Shown here: positions 1-6,262 of the stretch, piece by piece
Position numbering within the stretch: position 1 is the first letter of the stretch
Layout of the letters: each line of letters starts with the position of its first letter
NCBI GenBank assembly: GCA_021324035.1
Contig: JAJPJU010000083.1
Location: 1 to 7,349 of the forward strand
DNA length: 7,349 nucleotides
Origin: Spartobacteria bacterium
Lineage (GTDB): Bacteria > Verrucomicrobiota > Verrucomicrobiia > Chthoniobacterales > UBA10450
Reading direction: 5' to 3'
Notes under the pieces: generated by a model
What the model was told of the DNA's origin: nothing
Database searches by the model: none
The model's input: the letters and a program-made list of their open reading frames with translations, nothing else
Made by a program: the position numbers and the translations under genes

Positions 1-1468
1 GCAATTCGCCCAGAGTCAGATCGCATTCATCGAGCTGGCCGTCGGCGATCCGCTCCTCGATCAGTTCGTTGATCAGTTGCTCGACTTTCTGCGGCGTTGG
101 TTTTTCCAAACTCCGCGACGCGCTTTCCACAATATCGGCAAGGCTGACGATCGCGCTCTCCTTGGTCTGCGGTTTCGGACCGGGATAACGGAAGCTTTCC
201 TCCTGCACTTCAGGAATGTCTTCCTCGCGGATGTTCATGATTTTGCCGCCCGCGCGCGCGTCTTCCTGCTGCTGAAGGGCGCGTTGGAAGAAATAATAAA
301 CGAGCGAAGTGCCGTGATGCTCCTGAATAATATCGACGATGCGCTGGTTGAGTTTGTTCTTCAGCGCAAGATCGACGCCTTCTTTGACGTGCGAAATGAT
401 GATGAGCGCGCTCATGCTCGGCGCAAGATCGTCATGCGGATTGCGCTCGAAGCTCATGTTCTCGGTGAAATATTCCGGCTTCACCAATTTGCCGACGTCG
501 TGGAAGTAAGCGCAAACGCGACACATCGTGGCATTGGCGCCGATTTTTTCGGCCGCCGCTTCGGCCAGATTCGCGACCACCAGACTGTGGTGATACGTCC
601 CCGGCGCTTCGATCGTCATCCGCCGCAGCACGGGGTGATTGAGGTCGGACAGCTCGAGCCACGAAACATCGGTGGTGATTAGGAACAAATGTTCGAGTAG
701 CGGCAACGCACCGCCGACGATCATCGCGGTGACGATTCCGTTTCCGAGCGCCAGCGCGCTTTGAATTCCGATCATGGCCCAGTCGTTGTCGGTTGGCGGA
801 AACAAATTAATTGTGATCAATCCGAAGCAGAGCGACGCAAGCCAAATCGCCACTCCAACTCCGAGACCAGCGCGGATCAACTTGCCACGTCGCCGGACCT
901 GTAAGGTGAGATAAACGGCGGTAAATCCGCTGATTAAACTGATGACTAAAAGGGACGCGTCGATCTTTACGAAGAGGACGCTGCTCCAAAAACTGACGAA
1001 GAATGCGGCGTAGAGTCCATGATTGCGCCCGAGCAAAACACTGAGGACCAGCGGCGCGAAAGCATACGGCGCGAGGAGCCATCCCATTTCCGGGGTGAGA
1101 AATTTGAAGGCGTGTTCGCCGCACAGCATCAGGACCATCTTGATCGCTGCGAGCTGGACGAAGATCGTTCCCAAAACCAGGAACACCTTGGAGTTTTGGG
1201 AAAACGTCACCGGATGGTTGATCCACAGCGCGGCAACGGCCGTGGCAAAAAACAGCAGCGCGATGACAAAGCTTTTGGTCGGCTCGGGCTGTTGACCGTT
1301 GAAAATCAAAAAGGCGAGGCCGGCGACGAATGCGCCCAGGATAACGACTTTCACAAACCGCGCGTATTCGAGACTGCGCAGCAATTCGTTCCGCGTCCGG
1401 CGCCGCCGCTGCTTTTTGGAGGCGAGGCCGCGTTTCAACAATCGTCTGCGTCTTAGAAAATCAAACAT
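1..1468 (-). CDS. pgpH: 7TM-HD family membrane phosphohydrolase (PgpH/YqfF-like), 3' end outside window
   Basis: Membrane-bound HD-domain phosphohydrolase. Characterised family members (PgpH of Listeria) hydrolyse cyclic di-AMP; that substrate is inferred here. The 489 residues in the window begin with a very basic cytoplasmic segment (1-35), then about eight membrane helices (near 39-57, 66-83, 94-116, 130-147, 150-167, 170-190, 197-222, 231-256), then the cytoplasmic HD domain from about 275. Visible signatures are APGTYHHSLVVANLAEAAAE (288-307), YFHDVGK (321-327), the SH at 359-360, EHHGTSLV (383-390), PGPKPQTKE (429-437) and LAD (443-445). Likely metal ligands are H294, H323, D324, H360, H384, H385 and D445. 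The extracytoplasmic domain (7TMR-HDED) that normally separates helices 1 and 2 is missing: only about nine residues lie between them. The ATG lies 3 bases after the phoH stop, without a clear Shine-Dalgarno sequence, suggesting translational coupling. The reading frame is still open at base 1. Confidence 0.93.
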   Translation of the reverse strand, partial: MFDFLRRRRLLKRGLASKKQRRRRTRNELLRSLEYARFVKVVILGAFVAGLAFLIFNGQQPEPTKSFVIALLFFATAVAALWINHPVTFSQNSKVFLVLGTIFVQLAAIKMVLMLCGEHAFKFLTPEMGWLLAPYAFAPLVLSVLLGRNHGLYAAFFVSFWSSVLFVKIDASLLVISLISGFTAVYLTLQVRRRGKLIRAGLGVGVAIWLASLCFGLITINLFPPTDNDWAMIGIQSALALGNGIVTAMIVGGALPLLEHLFLITTDVSWLELSDLNHPVLRRMTIEAPGTYHHSLVVANLAEAAAEKIGANATMCRVCAYFHDVGKLVKPEYFTENMSFERNPHDDLAPSMSALIIISHVKEGVDLALKNKLNQRIVDIIQEHHGTSLVYYFFQRALQQQEDARAGGKIMNIREEDIPEVQEESFRYPGPKPQTKESAIVSLADIVESASRSLEKPTPQKVEQLINELIEERIADGQLDECDLTLGEL

Positions 1469-1471
1469 GGC

Positions 1472-2446
1472 TTATTTGCGCGACGACGGCGCCGGCGACC
1501 GGTGTTGTTGGTAGGCGCTGATAATGGAACGGACCAGCTCATGACGTACCACGTCACGCTCATTGAAATAGACAATCGATATTCCGGGGATGTTTTTCAA
1601 CGCCTGAAGTGCTTCGACTACGCCCGACCGCTTGTTGGCTGGGAGATCAATCTGCGTCACGTCACCAGTGATCACGCATTTGGAATGCGGACCGATCCGG
1701 GTCAGCAACATGAACATTTGTTCAGTGGTGGTGTTTTGGGCTTCGTCCAAAATCACAAACGCGTTGTTTAAAGTCCGGCCGCGCATGTAAGCGAGCGGCG
1801 CCACCTCGATGGTTTGGCGGGCGATTGAGCGCTCGATCTCTTCCGGCTCCATCATGTCGCGGAGCGCGTCATAAAGCGGCCGCAAATAGGGCGCGATTTT
1901 TTGTTCAAGTTCCCCCGGCAAAAACCCAAGCGCCTCACCCGCTTCGACGGCAGGCCGAGTAAGAATAATCCGGCTGACCTGATCTTTCTTGAGCGCGGCG
2001 ACTGCCATGGCAACCGCGAGATAAGTTTTGCCAGTCCCGGCAGGCCCAATCCCAAACACGATGTCGTGTTTCTCGATTGTTTCGATATAATTTTTTTGAC
2101 CGGCGGAACGCGCGACAATCGGCGGTTTGCGCGATGAAGTGGTGATCTTCATCGAGACCGCGTCGGTCAAATTGTCCCCGCGCGATTCGTTCACCGAGTT
2201 GAGCGCGTATTGAAATTCGTGTTTTTGGATTGCCACGCCCTTTTTCTGCGCTTCTTCCAGTTGATCGAAAACGCGCTGGGCCTTGTCGAGCCTCTCCGGC
2301 TCGCCTTCGAGCTTGACCCAGCCTTCGCGAGTAGTGACTTTCACGCCTAACGAGTCCTCCATTCGTTTCAAGAGCTGAAGATCATTCGCGTAGAGCGATT
2401 GCAACTGCCGGGCGTTGTCGAAATGCAGCGTTCGCGATTCGGTCAT
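1472..2446 (-). CDS. phoH: PhoH-family P-loop ATPase (PhoH/YbeZ-like)
   Basis: Cytoplasmic ATPase of the PhoH/YbeZ family, linked in other bacteria to RNA metabolism and ribosome maturation together with YbeY; its precise reaction is not settled. The 324-aa length is typical. Residues 1-70 form a small N-terminal domain characteristic of the family (LHFDN at 7-11, later GVKVTTREGWVKLEG at 34-48). The ATPase core follows: Walker A GPAGTGKT (134-141), RPAVEAGEALGFLPG (164-178), Walker B VILDEAQN (231-238), GDVTQIDLP (261-269) and C-terminal DVVRHELV (298-305). The ATG has only a partial Shine-Dalgarno-like GGGTG about 9 bases upstream; it is preferred because homology begins within the first ten residues. 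It lies 59 bp after an exported-protein gene and 3 bp before pgpH, so the three are probably co-transcribed. The family assignment is firm. Confidence 0.96.
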   Translation of the reverse strand: MTESRTLHFDNARQLQSLYANDLQLLKRMEDSLGVKVTTREGWVKLEGEPERLDKAQRVFDQLEEAQKKGVAIQKHEFQYALNSVNESRGDNLTDAVSMKITTSSRKPPIVARSAGQKNYIETIEKHDIVFGIGPAGTGKTYLAVAMAVAALKKDQVSRIILTRPAVEAGEALGFLPGELEQKIAPYLRPLYDALRDMMEPEEIERSIARQTIEVAPLAYMRGRTLNNAFVILDEAQNTTTEQMFMLLTRIGPHSKCVITGDVTQIDLPANKRSGVVEALQALKNIPGISIVYFNERDVVRHELVRSIISAYQQHRSPAPSSRK

Positions 2447-2505
2447 CTAAAATGTCACCCTTGGCCGCCCAAGCTCGCTTCTGGAGGAATCACGATCACT
2501 CGCGA

Positions 2506-2955
2506 TTACCGGAATCCGTAAACCAGCGCCCAGTGCGTCCGCTCCTCGGGCGATTCTTCCACCGAGACAATGATAAAGTAACTGCTGGTCGCCCTTGGAA
2601 TCACATGCGCGGCGGCGAAGTGGCCTTTTTCCCAACTATCGGGTTGTTCGGCGAGTTTTCCTTCCGAGTCATAAATGTGGACCGAAATCTTCGCCCGCTC
2701 GACTTCAGTTCCCATCCAAAACCAGTATTCGTTCCCTTTGAATAACTGCTGCCGGACGGCTTTCTTTTCGCCCGAACCGAGATCGCCGCCCCAGTAATCT
2801 TCGCGGACCTGAAAACCTTCTTTAACATTTTGCTCGGCCGCCTGGAGCGCGAAGGACTGCGCGTCATCCACCGTGCCGCCGGCGCCGCGCGGCAAAATAA
2901 AGCAAACAAAAGCGAACAGACTTACTCGCAAACTGGATTTTATAAATCGGTTCAT
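2506..2955 (-). CDS. small exported protein of unknown function, possible beta-sandwich
   Basis: A 149-aa protein I do not recognise. Residues 1-27 look like a Sec signal peptide: basic start (MNRFIK and R10), hydrophobic core VSLFAFVCFIL (11-21), then a small-residue GAGG stretch, so the mature protein should be extracytoplasmic. The mature part starts with a helical-looking segment (30-50) and continues with alternating, probably beta-strand stretches: QQLFKGNEYWFWMGTEV (69-85), AKISVHIYDSEGKL (88-101) and SSYFIIVSV (124-132). A G-N-E-Y-W step, a V-x-I-Y-D-x-x-G-K step and a terminal ALVYG recall the bacterial pre-peptidase C-terminal (PPC) type of beta-sandwich. This is a fold guess only. 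The ATG begins 10 bp after the preceding gene's stop; an AAGGA sits about 14 bases upstream, rather far for a ribosome site. It is probably in an operon with its neighbours. Confidence 0.75.
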   Translation of the reverse strand: MNRFIKSSLRVSLFAFVCFILPRGAGGTVDDAQSFALQAAEQNVKEGFQVREDYWGGDLGSGEKKAVRQQLFKGNEYWFWMGTEVERAKISVHIYDSEGKLAEQPDSWEKGHFAAAHVIPRATSSYFIIVSVEESPEERTHWALVYGFR

Positions 2956-2965
2956 GAGAGCGCGT

Positions 2966-3772
2966 TCAATCCTTCGTTACGATTCCGCTATCAAGCTTGG
3001 TGGTGATGTCGTTGATCTTTCGGACGGAGTCGGCGGAAATTTTGGCCGAGCCGGCATCTACCAATGGTTTGACCTGGCCTAGACCATTCTGGATATCGCG
3101 AATGATTGGCGCTTGCTCGACGAACTCCGGCATCCCTTGAAGTTGAGTTTGGAAATGAACGATCAAGTCGGGCTGATGGAGCAACTCTGCGCCGTCAGTT
3201 GAGTAGTGTTTTGTTACCACTGAGGTCAACACTTGTGTGCCGCGCAACCAACCGCCAAGGCTGACCAGCTGAGATAATTTTTGGTCCTGCACTTCGTTCA
3301 TTGCCGCCTGGACGCTGCTTTGAGTGCGATCGAGCTCCTGGCGAACGTCTTCCCACTTGCGCTTGTCAGCCGCTTCCGTGATCGCCTTGGCGTGGGGCAC
3401 GATCGAATTTCCAACGCCGATGCCTTTCGACAGCTCCAGCACCCGGTGGCCAATGTCTTTCACTGCGGGCGCATCTTCCGCCTGAACGGCGATAAAGCCG
3501 TCCGCGATCACCGTTCCGAGCAGGAGGGCAATCCGCGGCCGTTCGGTAAAGTTGCTGCTTTTTTCGGTGCGAACGTATTCGCGCCAGTTGACCGAGCCGA
3601 GCTTGTTCAAGGCGCCGAAAATTTCGTTCGGCAGCGGAACAACCACGTTCTCGACCTGCTTCGACATCTTGCTGACATCGATTCGTTGCGGGGCTTGGGC
3701 AGCGTGAACGCAAAGCGTCGCCCCAAGAAAGACGCTCGCGCTAATTTTTAAAGTTTTAGAAAAGGCTATCAT
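2966..3772 (-). CDS. exported, mostly alpha-helical protein of unknown function
   Basis: A 268-aa protein with no family I recognise. The N-terminus is a plausible Sec signal peptide: K6 and K9, hydrophobic ISASVFLGATLCV (10-22), and a likely cleavage after AQA (25-27). C21 is not in a proper lipobox, so it is probably not a lipoprotein. The mature part looks largely helical and amphipathic (about 30-45, 100-117, 128-165, 205-262), with a more hydrophobic segment RIALLLGTVIADGFIAV (80-96) and a glycine-rich GWLRGTQ (174-180). No catalytic motif, cysteine pair or repeat is evident. It is the first gene of the minus-strand set and faces the divergent intergenic region. Its signal peptide and the 10-bp spacing to the next exported-protein gene suggest the two products act together in the periplasm or outer envelope; this is inference. 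The start has only a weak GAAG about 7 bases upstream. Confidence 0.78.
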   Translation of the reverse strand: MIAFSKTLKISASVFLGATLCVHAAQAPQRIDVSKMSKQVENVVVPLPNEIFGALNKLGSVNWREYVRTEKSSNFTERPRIALLLGTVIADGFIAVQAEDAPAVKDIGHRVLELSKGIGVGNSIVPHAKAITEAADKRKWEDVRQELDRTQSSVQAAMNEVQDQKLSQLVSLGGWLRGTQVLTSVVTKHYSTDGAELLHQPDLIVHFQTQLQGMPEFVEQAPIIRDIQNGLGQVKPLVDAGSAKISADSVRKINDITTKLDSGIVTKD

Positions 3773-3787
3773 CGGCAGCTTCGACTG

Positions 3788-3816
3788 TTGATTTCGGCTT
3801 CGTATTCAGGATTAAT
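3788..3816 (+). promoter_or_regulatory. candidate sigma70-type promoter for hldA-gmhB-kdsB-pyrG
   Basis: TTGATT (3788-3793) and ATTAAT (3811-3816) are separated by exactly 17 bases, each matching 4 of 6 consensus positions. It would place transcription start near 3823, leaving a leader of about 100 bases before the hldA ATG. No better pair was seen closer to the gene. Such matches arise often by chance, so confidence is low. Confidence 0.2.
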
Positions 3817-3822
3817 GAAGCA

Positions 3823-3851
3823 AGTGTAAGCAGAACCTTGGCTCTGCACAA
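3823..3851 (-). promoter_or_regulatory. candidate promoter for the minus-strand exported-protein/phoH/pgpH genes
   Basis: Read on the minus strand, TTGTGC (3851-3846) and TACACT (3828-3823) are 17 bases apart, with 3 of 6 and 4 of 6 consensus matches. The start would lie roughly 40-45 bases before the ATG at 3772. It is weak and unproven; the spacer coincides with an imperfect palindrome. Confidence 0.18.
3830..3847. promoter_or_regulatory. imperfect 18-bp palindrome in the divergent intergenic region
   Basis: GCAGAACCTTGGCTCTGC equals its own reverse complement at 14 of 18 positions, with perfect 5-base arms GCAGA/TCTGC. It lies between the two candidate promoters, inside the spacer of the minus-strand one and just after the likely start of the plus-strand one. 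That is where a shared operator could sit. Chance occurrence is not excluded. Confidence 0.25.
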
Positions 3852-3923
3852 ATACCTGCGCCTAGCAATTTTGACCGACCCACGCCCACCTCTTTCCGCC
3901 CAACATCGCGCCTCCCTGGCAAT

Positions 3924-4931
3924 ATGGACTTAAAAAGGCTCCGCCAAATACTGGATCGCGCCTCGTCCAGACGCATTCTGGTGATCGGCGACCTCATGCT
4001 CGATGAGTTTATCTGGGGTAAAGTTGGCCGGATTTCGCCCGAAGCACCCGTTCCGGTGGTCGAAGTGACCCGTGAATCATATTTCCCTGGCGGCGCAGCC
4101 AACGTGGCCCGCAATCTCCGCGAATTTGTCGATCGCGTGGCCGTTATCGGGTTGCTTGGAAAAGATCGCAGCGGCCAGCAATTGCGGGAATTGCTGGGCA
4201 AATGCAAAATCGACGTCTCGGATGCAGTTGAGGACGAGAAGTTTTCCACGATCGTCAAAACGCGGATCATCGCCCGTCACCAACAGGTTGTGCGGGTCGA
4301 CCGGGAAAAAATCGCGCCGCCGTCAACAAAGGTAATTGCCAAAGTTGCGGCCGCGGTCCGAAAGCGATTGAGCGATTTCGACGCGATCATTTTCGAAGAT
4401 TACGGCAAAGGATTTCTCGCCGCAGATCTGGTTGCCCAGATCGCCCGCGACGCACGGGCAGCCAAAAAAATCGTCACGGCTGATCCGAACCCACACAATC
4501 CAATCGACTGGAGCGGAATGACCGCGGTGAAGCCCAATCGGTCCGAGGCTTTTTTGGCCGCTGGCATTCCCGATCGAGACGCCGATCTCGCGCCAAAAAA
4601 AGACGTCGATCTGGTACGTGCCGGAAAAGTCCTGCTGGAGAAATGGGGCACGCAATATCTTTTGATCACGCTCGGCGAGCATGGAGTGATGTTTTTCGAA
4701 AAAGGAAAACATCCGCATCATCTTCCGACCAAAGCACGCGACGTCTTCGACGTGTCCGGTGCGGGTGACACCGCGATCGCGATGTTTACTCTTGCCCTTA
4801 CTTGCGACGCCACGCCGCTCGAGGCCGCTCAAATTGCAAATCACGCGAGCGCGGTTGTGGTCGGCAAACTCGGCACTGCCACCGTCACCCGCGATGAGTT
4901 GATTTCCAGTTTCGAACATGACTTCGACTGA
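3924..4931 (+). CDS. hldA: D-glycero-beta-D-manno-heptose-7-phosphate kinase (HldA / RfaE domain I)
   Basis: PfkB/ribokinase-family sugar kinase that phosphorylates C1 of D-glycero-D-manno-heptose-7-phosphate with ATP, an early step to ADP-heptose for the LPS core. At 335 aa it is a stand-alone kinase: the nucleotidyltransferase half fused to it in E. coli HldE is absent and must be encoded elsewhere. Visible motifs are VIGDLMLDEFIWGKVGRISP (20-39), EAPVPVVEV (40-48), GGAANVARNL (56-65), DYGKG (159-163), KPNRSE (203-208), TLGEHG (249-254) and DVSGAGDT (276-283), with D282 the expected catalytic base in the GAGD anion hole. The usual DPKG stretch reads DPNPHN (187-192). No in-frame ATG, GTG or TTG occurs in the 69 bases upstream, so this ATG is likely despite lacking a Shine-Dalgarno. 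Its 3' end overlaps gmhB by 14 bases. The kinase family is certain; heptose specificity is strongly supported by motifs and by gmhB next door. Confidence 0.93.
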   Translation: MDLKRLRQILDRASSRRILVIGDLMLDEFIWGKVGRISPEAPVPVVEVTRESYFPGGAANVARNLREFVDRVAVIGLLGKDRSGQQLRELLGKCKIDVSDAVEDEKFSTIVKTRIIARHQQVVRVDREKIAPPSTKVIAKVAAAVRKRLSDFDAIIFEDYGKGFLAADLVAQIARDARAAKKIVTADPNPHNPIDWSGMTAVKPNRSEAFLAAGIPDRDADLAPKKDVDLVRAGKVLLEKWGTQYLLITLGEHGVMFFEKGKHPHHLPTKARDVFDVSGAGDTAIAMFTLALTCDATPLEAAQIANHASAVVVGKLGTATVTRDELISSFEHDFD

Positions 4932-5463
4932 AGTGAAGTCGCCCGCGGTCTTTCTGGATCGCGACGGCACTCTGATGCACGACGCCGATTACTGTTCCCG
5001 CCCCGATCAGGTTCGCGTTTTCGATGGAGTGGCCTCGGCGTTGCTATCACTCAAGGAAGCCGGCTACAAAATCATTGTGATCACAAACCAGAGCGGCATC
5101 GGACGCGGCTTCTTCACCGAAAAAGATTATCGCGCGGTGGAAGCCGAAGTTTCGCGCCAACTCGGCAATGGTTTAATCGATGCGACCTATTTTTGTCCTG
5201 ACGTTCCGGGTCAACCATCGGACTGTCGCAAACCGGCGCCCGGAATGGTGCTTCAAGCCGCGCGCGAGCATTTCATCGACCTTTCCCGATCATTTTTGGT
5301 CGGAGACAAAGAGATCGACGCCGAGTGCGCGCATAACGCCGGCGTTCGGGCGATCCGGGTCCGGACCGGCTTCGATAAAATGACGGACGGAAGCTGCGCC
5401 GACTGGGTGGCGGAAGATGTCGTGGCGGCAGCGAAGATCATTCTAAATGAAGCGAAAAGCTAA
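4918..5463 (+). CDS. gmhB: D-glycero-D-manno-heptose-1,7-bisphosphate 7-phosphatase (GmhB-type HAD phosphatase)
   Basis: HAD-superfamily phosphatase that removes the C7 phosphate from heptose-1,7-bisphosphate, the step after HldA. The 181-aa length fits the family. Motifs: FLDRDGTL (12-19) with nucleophile D14 and acid/base D16, VITNQSGIGRG (54-64), CRKPAPGM (103-110) with K105, and VGDKEIDAECA (128-138) with D130 and D134. The zinc-binding loop, usually Cys-X-His followed by Cys-X-Cys, reads CPD (93-95) and SDC (101-103), so two of four ligands (His and one Cys) are replaced by Asp and Ser. The catalytic core is intact. The ATG lies inside the end of hldA; a GTG at 4933 would avoid the overlap and lose only five residues. 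The 3' end overlaps kdsB by 17 bases. A histidinol-phosphatase-like role is possible for this family, but the context favours heptose. Confidence 0.92.
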   Translation: MTSTEVKSPAVFLDRDGTLMHDADYCSRPDQVRVFDGVASALLSLKEAGYKIIVITNQSGIGRGFFTEKDYRAVEAEVSRQLGNGLIDATYFCPDVPGQPSDCRKPAPGMVLQAAREHFIDLSRSFLVGDKEIDAECAHNAGVRAIRVRTGFDKMTDGSCADWVAEDVVAAAKIILNEAKS

Positions 5464-6262
5464 AGCGGTCGGAATTATTCCGGCGCGTTGGGGCTCGACG
5501 CGTTTCCCGGGAAAACCGTTGTATCTCATTGGAAACAAACCGCTTCTTCGTCACGTGTGGGAGCGCTGTCGTCGAGCGAAGAGTTTGGATTCGGTGATCA
5601 TCGCCACCGACGATATGCGGATCGCCAAGGCGGCCTTCAGCTGGGGCGCTGAGGTCGCGATGACATCTAAGAAGCATCAAAGCGGGACCGACCGAATCGC
5701 CGAGGTCGCGCGTCACGCCGCCCACTACGGCATCATTATTAATATCCAGGGCGACGAACCATTGATCGAACCTCGCCTGCTCGACCGGATGGTCGAAACG
5801 CTGCGGTCGAATCCCAAAATGGATATCGTCACGGCGGCTCATCCGTTTTCAAATCAGGCCGAGGCTGCCTCGCCGCACCAGGTAAAGGTGATTGTCGATC
5901 ACGACGACAACGCGCTTTATTTCTCGCGATACGCGATCCCCTTCCCGCGCAACCGATCGCTGCCAATCAAATATCTGCGGCACCAGGGCGTTTACGGATT
6001 TCGACGAAAGGCGCTGCTCGATTTTGTGAAATGGAAACCGAGCTCGTTGGAACGCGCGGAGTCGCTCGAACAATTGCGCGCGCTTGAAAATGGTGTAAAG
6101 GTTCATGTGCTTCTCACCAATCACGGATCCCCCGGTGTAGACACACCGGCAGACGCAAAAGCGCTGGAGCGAAAGCTGGCTCGCGCGAAGCGTGTCGAGG
6201 CGGCCGTGTCGGCCGCTGTGAATCGTAAATCGCAGCAAAAACGTCGACCCTCAAAGCGATGA
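5447..6262 (+). CDS. kdsB: 3-deoxy-manno-octulosonate cytidylyltransferase (CMP-KDO synthetase)
   Basis: Cytoplasmic enzyme that joins KDO to CMP using CTP, giving the CMP-KDO used to build the LPS inner core on lipid A. Motifs in order: IIPARWGSTRFPGKPL (10-25) for CTP binding, ATDD (53-56), HQSGTDRIAEVA (77-88), IQGDEPLI (100-107) with metal-binding D103, VKVI (146-149), YFSRYAIPFPR (158-168), HQGVYGFRR (179-187), ESLEQLRALE (205-214) and VDTPAD (231-236) with D232. The conserved core starts by residue 8, so the ATG overlapping gmhB is the sensible start. At 271 aa it is somewhat longer than usual because of a basic tail of about 20 residues (250-271) ending KRRPSKR. The stop overlaps the pyrG start as ATGA, implying coupled translation with the gene that supplies its CTP. 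Confidence 0.96.
   Translation: MKRKAKAVGIIPARWGSTRFPGKPLYLIGNKPLLRHVWERCRRAKSLDSVIIATDDMRIAKAAFSWGAEVAMTSKKHQSGTDRIAEVARHAAHYGIIINIQGDEPLIEPRLLDRMVETLRSNPKMDIVTAAHPFSNQAEAASPHQVKVIVDHDDNALYFSRYAIPFPRNRSLPIKYLRHQGVYGFRRKALLDFVKWKPSSLERAESLEQLRALENGVKVHVLLTNHGSPGVDTPADAKALERKLARAKRVEAAVSAAVNRKSQQKRRPSKR

Noticed and set aside
77..682. 201-aa open frame on the plus strand
   Set aside because: It is antisense to the HD domain of the pgpH homologue, whose conserved motifs on the other strand are unmistakable; the plus-strand translation has no domain-like pattern.
807..1226. 139-aa minus-strand open frame and 145-aa plus-strand frame (1019-1456)
   Set aside because: Both overlap the membrane-helix part of pgpH in other frames; they lack hydrophobic or family signatures and are rich in Arg/Gln as expected for shadow frames.
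2460..2473. Small hairpin CTTGG-CCGC-CCAAG between the 149-aa gene and phoH
   Set aside because: Only a 5-bp stem with no T-run on either side, so it is not a convincing terminator; it could at most sit in the phoH leader.
3281..3751. 156-aa plus-strand frame opposite the 268-aa exported protein
   Set aside because: The minus-strand frame has a good signal peptide, coherent helical composition and operon-like spacing; the plus-strand frame has neither start context nor recognisable features.
3871..3899. TTGACC as a -35 element closer to hldA
   Set aside because: The first hexamer is good, but nothing resembling a -10 element occurs 16-18 bases downstream (the sequence there is TTCCGC).
4323..4970. 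215-aa minus-strand frame
   Set aside because: Antisense to hldA and the start of gmhB, both supported by strong motifs.
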